Source of the DNA: Acidobacterium sp. S8
GTDB lineage: Bacteria; Acidobacteriota; Terriglobia; Terriglobales; Acidobacteriaceae
Assembly (NCBI RefSeq): GCF_009765985.1
Contig: NZ_LMUM01000011.1
Span: forward strand, 1-64,000
Length of the DNA: 64,000 nt
Direction: 5' to 3'
Notes under the pieces: model-generated
Seen by the model: only the letters and a program-made list of their open reading frames with translations
What the model was told of the DNA's origin: nothing
Databases searched by the model: none
Shown: in pieces, positions 63,877 to 64,000 of the stretch
Numbering within the stretch: the stretch's first letter is position 1
Layout: each line of letters starts with the position of its first letter
Translations under genes and position numbers: made by a program

Positions 63877-64000
63877 ATGGCTTTCGCAGTAACGACCACG
63901 CACGCTATACCGCAGAAGTTACTTCCTGCCCGGATTCAGATCTCGCGTAACCGGTTGACGATTTGCGTCCATTGCTTCCAGGTTATCGGACGCGCAAAGA
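63877..64000 (+). CDS. Start of an unknown protein, cut by the window edge
   Basis: ATG at 63877 follows ACTGGAGTGAGCT, a workable ribosome binding site, and the frame is open for 41 codons (MAFAVTTTHAIPQKLLPARI, then SRNRLTICVHCFQVIGRAK). The CVHC motif is visible but is too little to name a family. The 264 bases before it contain a TATACT at 63761-63766 and no other gene. Confidence 0.5.
   Translation, partial: MAFAVTTTHAIPQKLLPARIQISRNRLTICVHCFQVIGRAK

Overview
The window is a chromosomal stretch of a Gram-negative heterotroph that is most likely an acidobacterium (Terriglobia/Terriglobales type). The best pointer is the padR gene followed by two large FtsX/MacB-type permeases with no ATPase, the arrangement called acidobacterial duplicated orphan permeases. 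A fused LptF-LptG, many secreted TPR and glycine-zipper proteins and Tat/Sec-exported hydrolases fit the same group. Species cannot be named from the sequence alone. No phage, insertion sequence or CRISPR array was found.

Layout. 1-3500: a divergent pair of serine beta-lactamase-fold genes (one cut by the window edge), a glycine-zipper protein, signal peptidase I and an NlpE/DUF333 envelope protein. 3500-9250: carA and carB (carbamoyl phosphate synthase), with an AT-richer small secreted-protein gene wedged between them, then a strong terminator and a TPR protein. 9370-13560: a DapA-family aldolase and korA-korB (2-oxoacid:ferredoxin oxidoreductase). 13579-17160: a frameshifted SDR gene and three unknown envelope genes, one with an internal duplication. 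17274-19580: groES-groEL with a near-consensus CIRCE operator overlapping a sigma-70 promoter, so probably HrcA controlled. 19581-22200: an AT-rich gap, a small conserved ORF, a frameshifted YCII gene beside an ECF42-like sigma factor, and a palindromic repeat. 22229-25645: a GH18 protein with an unknown N-terminal region, divergent from ribBA. 25650-31366: the padR/orphan-permease operon, second permease frameshifted. 31451-40194: hydrolases, an aminotransferase, an exported beta-carbonic anhydrase, an amidohydrolase, secG, tRNA-Leu(GAG) and an FHA-GAF-PP2C phosphatase. 40450-43631: kynA-kynU, a HhH-GPD DNA glycosylase and a TPR protein. 43664-49903: yjbQ, then a late flagellar block (flbD-motA-motB one way, fliC, fliD, fliS the other). 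49900-59582: an ABC exporter half, lptFG, the copper operon copZ-copA-csoR, a two-component system and a fatty-acid desaturase. 59697-64000: a beta-propeller phosphoesterase, a REC-GGDEF protein and the start of one more gene.

How the parts work together. The flagellar block carries three sigma-28 (FliA) type promoters, two of them divergent between flbD and fliC and one abutting the fliD start codon; this is the strongest new regulatory reading in the window. Copper homeostasis is a closed loop of chaperone, exporter and repressor with a candidate operator in its promoter. The kyn genes would take tryptophan to N-formylkynurenine and kynurenine to anthranilate, but no formamidase is nearby.

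Three genes (SDR, YCII, second orphan permease) are broken by simple frameshifts, which may be decay or sequencing error. Several enzymes lack a canonical catalytic residue (class A beta-lactamase Glu166, the second Gly of GGDEF, the ABC Walker B Glu, GTP cyclohydrolase II motifs). I did not find a clearly undescribed defence or mobile system; the least explained items are the duplicated-domain protein at 14392-15837, the two-gene unit at 16018-17157 and the N-terminal half of the GH18 protein.
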